64,000 bases of DNA from Liolophura sinensis (Eukaryota > Mollusca > Polyplacophora > Chitonida > Chitonidae), in contig NC_088299.1 of NCBI RefSeq assembly GCF_032854445.1, positions 17,291,608 to 17,355,607 on the forward strand, read 5' to 3'. The notes under the pieces were generated by a model. It ran no database searches. It was not told where the DNA came from and saw only the letters and a list, made by a program, of their open reading frames with translations. Both the position numbers and the translations under genes were made by a program. Below, piece after piece: positions 60,979 to 64,000 of the stretch (within the stretch, counting starts at the first letter, position 1; the number at the start of each line of letters is the position of its first letter).

Positions 60979-62735
60979 ATAGAATGGTGTTCATGTAGAA
61001 TAGTGCTCATGTAGAAGTGTTCATGTTGAATGCAGTGTTCATGTGGAATAGTGTTCACGAAGAATACAGTGCTCACACAGAATAGTGTTCATGTAGAATA
61101 CAATGCTCAGGTAAAATAAAAGTGTTCATGCAGAATGCAGTGCTTATGTAGAATGCGGTGCTCATGCAGAATAGCGTTCATGTAGAATGCAGTGTTCCAA
61201 AATTTTGGATCTTCGTGGCGTTGTAGTGGTCCTGTATGGCAATCTCTGGCAGTCGTTCGTCACACAGGGGAGGTATAGACGGAATATTGGTGGATTGTAG
61301 AATACAATGTTCATAAAGAGTACATTGTTCACATAGAACACAGTGTTCATATAGAATAGTCTTCATGTAGAATACAGTGCTCATGTAGAATACAGTGCCC
61401 CTGTAGAATGCAGTGTTTATTTAGAATAGTGTTCATGCAGAATGCAGTGTTTATGTAGAATAGTGTTCTTATAGGATGCAGTATTCATGTAGAATTTTGG
61501 ATCTCCATGGCGTTGTAGTGGTCCTGTATGGCTATTTCTGGCAGTCGTTCATCATACTGGGGAGGTATAGACGGAATATTGATGGATTGTAGGATACAAT
61601 GTTCATATAGAATACAATATTCACGTAGAATACAGTGCTCATCTAGAATAGTGTTCACACAGAATAGTGTTTATGTAGATTAGTGTTCATGTAGAATACA
61701 GTGCTCATGTAGAATAGTGTTGATGTGGGGTTGATGTAGAATACAGTGCTTATGTAGAAGTGTTCACATAGAATGCAGTGCTCCAGTAGATTAGTGTTGA
61801 TGTAGAATACAGTGCTCATGCAGAATAGTGTTCACACAGAATGCAGTGCTCCAGTAGATTAGTGTTGATGTAGAATACAGTGCTCATGTAGAATACAGTG
61901 TTCATATAGAATACAGTGTTCATATAGAATACAGTGCTCATCTAGAATAGTGTTTATGTAGATTAGTGTTCATGTAGAATACAGTGCTCATGTAGAATAG
62001 TGTTTACGCAGAATACAGTGCTCACGTAGAATAGTGTTGATGTGGTGTTGATGTAGAATACAGTGCTTATGTAGGAGTGTTCACATAGAATGCAGTGCTC
62101 CAGTAGATTAGTTTTGATGTAGAATGCAGTGCTCATGTAGAACGTGGTGCTCATGTAGAATGCAGTGCTCATGTAGAATGTGGTGCTCATGTAGAATGCA
62201 GTGCTCATGTAGAATGTGGTGCTCATGTAGAATGCGGTGCTCATGTAGAATGTGGTGCTCATGTAGAATGTGGTGCTCATGTAGAATGTGGTGCTCATGT
62301 AGAATAGTGTTTATGTAGAATACAGTGCTCATGTAGAATAGTGTTTATGTAGAATGTGGTGCTCATGTAGAATGTGGTGCTCATGTAGAATAGTGTTTAT
62401 GTAGAATACAGTGCTCATGTAGAATAGTGTTTATGTAGAATGTGGTGCTCATGTAGAATGTGGTGCTCATGTAGAATAGTGTTTATGTAGAATACAGTGC
62501 TCATGTAGAATAGTGTTTATGTAGAATGTGGTGCTCATGTAGAATGTGGTGCTCATGTAGAATAGTGTTTATGTAGAATACAGTGCTCATGTAGAATACA
62601 GTGCTCATGTAGAATACAGTGCTCATGTAGAATGTGGTGCTCATGTAGAATAGTGTTTATGTAGAATACAGTGCTCATGTAGAATAGTGTTTATGTAGAA
62701 TACAGTGCTCATGTAGAATACAGTGCTCATGTAGA
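60979..62735. repeat. Degenerate 18/16-bp minisatellite array with two embedded ~110-bp unrelated blocks
   Basis: Units are mostly gtgctcatgtagaatgtg or gtgctcatgtagaataca (18 bp), mixed with 16-bp gtagaatagtgtttat. Two similar blocks that are not built from the unit (ttttggatct...cgttgtagtggtcctgtatgg...) occur at about 61199-61300 and 61494-61600, and longer stretches (about 61630-61780 and 61920-62110) repeat each other, showing larger duplications. Confidence 0.93.
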
Positions 62736-62858
62736 AAAAGGGCACACAAATAGTTACTTTTTATCTTACGTGTATGAAGAAGACCACTGGAACCTCAGGA
62801 CATTTTATGCAATGTTTTACTGTAGAGGTAAATTCGAAATTGAGATATCCTTTGAAAG

Positions 62859-63062
62859 GAGATGTACATTGACAAGTAATGTGTGTTGACAAGAGATGGG
62901 TGTTGATCAGAGATGTCGGTTAAAAAGAGATGTGTGTTGACAAGAGATGTCTGTTGACAAGAGATATCCACTGACAAGAGATGTGTGTTGACAAGATATG
63001 TTGGTGATCAAGAGATGTTGGTTGACAAGAGATGTCAGTTGACAAGAGATGTCTATTAACAG
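62859..63062. repeat. ~17-bp tandem repeat
   Basis: About 11 imperfect copies of gagatgtgtgttgacaa, ending shortly before a long A-run at 63110-63131. Confidence 0.85.
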
Positions 63063-64000
63063 CAGTTTTGGCTTAGCTGAAGGCTACACAAGCAAATAAA
63101 TGAGATTAGTAAAAAAAAAAAAAAAAAAAAATATTCCTTTAAGTTATTTGACAATATTTATTTATACAAGTACAAGTCTTGTTTTCGCCCTCTTCATTTA
63201 CCAGAAGGTAGATCAGCAGGTGTCTTTCTTAGATCTCTATACTGTTCTCTTCAGCATTTAACGCAGAATTCTTGCCAGACACAGACACTCTCACCGAGAG
63301 ATTGACTAATAACCATTACCTGTTTAAATTTGACCACATTTTGTACAATAAGAGACAGTAATACAGATAAAATTACAAAAATCATGGATCCAAATTGAAA
63401 ACTGTGATCTTTAACCCCTTATGATTTATTTTTATCATATCTGCTCGGTCAAAAATTAATCACAAAAAACATATCACACTCAAAACAGGTTTCATTTTTT
63501 TCAGTTCATGAAGGTTTCTGAGTTTAACAAAACATATCATACTTATACTGTAACCATAATGATACAATGTTTTCATTATTTGGGATTGCGCTTTAGGAGA
63601 TAATACAAAAGCTGGTGCTTTAAAATAGACGAGGCCTCTTAGGGTTCTGAACCACTGATCTCATGACACGGGCAACTGGCAGAAGTTATAAATGTCAGTG
63701 AGTCTACTATAACAAAAGAGTGCAATCCACAAATGCCATTATACTATCACAAAAAGTACTTTCAATGTGACTCTTGTTTCAGACTCTGGATGACTTTTAT
63801 ACTATTTTAGCTTCAGTTTGAAATGAAAAAGGACCTACCCAATCTTCCATGCATCACATGTACACATGTATGTGGGGCAGACAAATGTTCTTTACCCATA
63901 GCATATCAAAATATTCAACACGTTCATACCGTTTTTAAACAGAATAAAGTACTTGTGTGTAACAAAAAAAAACCAGAGGTTGAAGGTAGGAATACAGCAG
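63063..64000. other. Right edge, nothing supported
   Basis: A-run at 63110-63131, then AT-rich sequence without coding signal. Confidence 0.5.

Noticed and set aside
61963-62332. Minus-strand ORFs rich in MSTTFY repeats
   Set aside because: By-product of 18-bp units; disrupted by 16-bp units elsewhere in the array.

Overview
The window reads as nuclear DNA of a spiralian (lophotrochozoan) animal, most likely a marine mollusc; brachiopod or phoronid remain possible. Evidence: AT-rich intergenic DNA, spliced genes with GT-AG introns, no operons, two families of tRNA-derived SINEs of the kind I remember from molluscan genomes (family names not verified), and a Toll-like receptor pair of the short protostome type with one C-terminal cysteine cluster. 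No rRNA gene, free-standing tRNA gene, CRISPR array or prokaryotic feature was seen.

Only three protein genes can be supported, all on the minus strand. (1) 9870-11222 encodes a 450-residue Toll-like receptor ectodomain plus membrane anchor with no TIR domain. (2) 18824-20689 encodes a 621-residue paralogue with the same ectodomain plan and a complete cytoplasmic TIR domain. They are tandem paralogues: stretches at both ends of the ectodomain are nearly identical, the middle is strongly diverged. (3) 31323-39028 is a five-exon gene for an OSGIN1/OSGIN2-type FAD/NAD(P)-binding flavoprotein; I could follow every splice junction in frame to a 487-residue product. A worn fragment of a non-LTR retrotransposon reverse-transcriptase C-terminus lies near 14.5 kb.

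The dominant feature of the window is tandem repetition. I delimit about 18 arrays (units 17 to 134 bp) covering roughly 18 kb: 52-bp units (4020-8434), 49-bp (12478-13940), 91-bp (25035-28165), 33-bp (29957-30782), 43-bp (34028-35406), 28-bp and 59-bp (36168-36990), another 59-bp family broken by a SINE (42913-43806), 134-bp (44143-45344), 40-bp (49610-50092), 27-bp (58799-59577) and 18/16-bp (60979-62735), plus smaller ones. Several show higher-order structure (1,280-bp, 1,093-bp and 268-bp superunits). Many long open frames in the window are by-products of units whose length is a multiple of three; they are not genes.

Layout: 1-9.8 kb, intergenic with the 52-bp array and a SINE; 9.8-21 kb, TLR pair with a 49-bp array and SINE cluster between; 21-31 kb, small arrays, the 91-bp and 33-bp arrays; 31-39 kb, OSGIN-like gene with two minisatellite clusters in its third (largest-array) intron region; 39-56.3 kb, its upstream region with a TGATGTCA cluster, more arrays and SINEs, and a possible distal first exon near 56 kb; 56.7-60.8 kb, a 270-bp inverted duplication enclosing the 27-bp array; 61-64 kb, a degenerate 18/16-bp array and unremarkable DNA. 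Functional links are inferential: both receptor genes belong to innate sensing, and OSGIN proteins are stress-responsive growth regulators; nothing in the sequence shows they act together.
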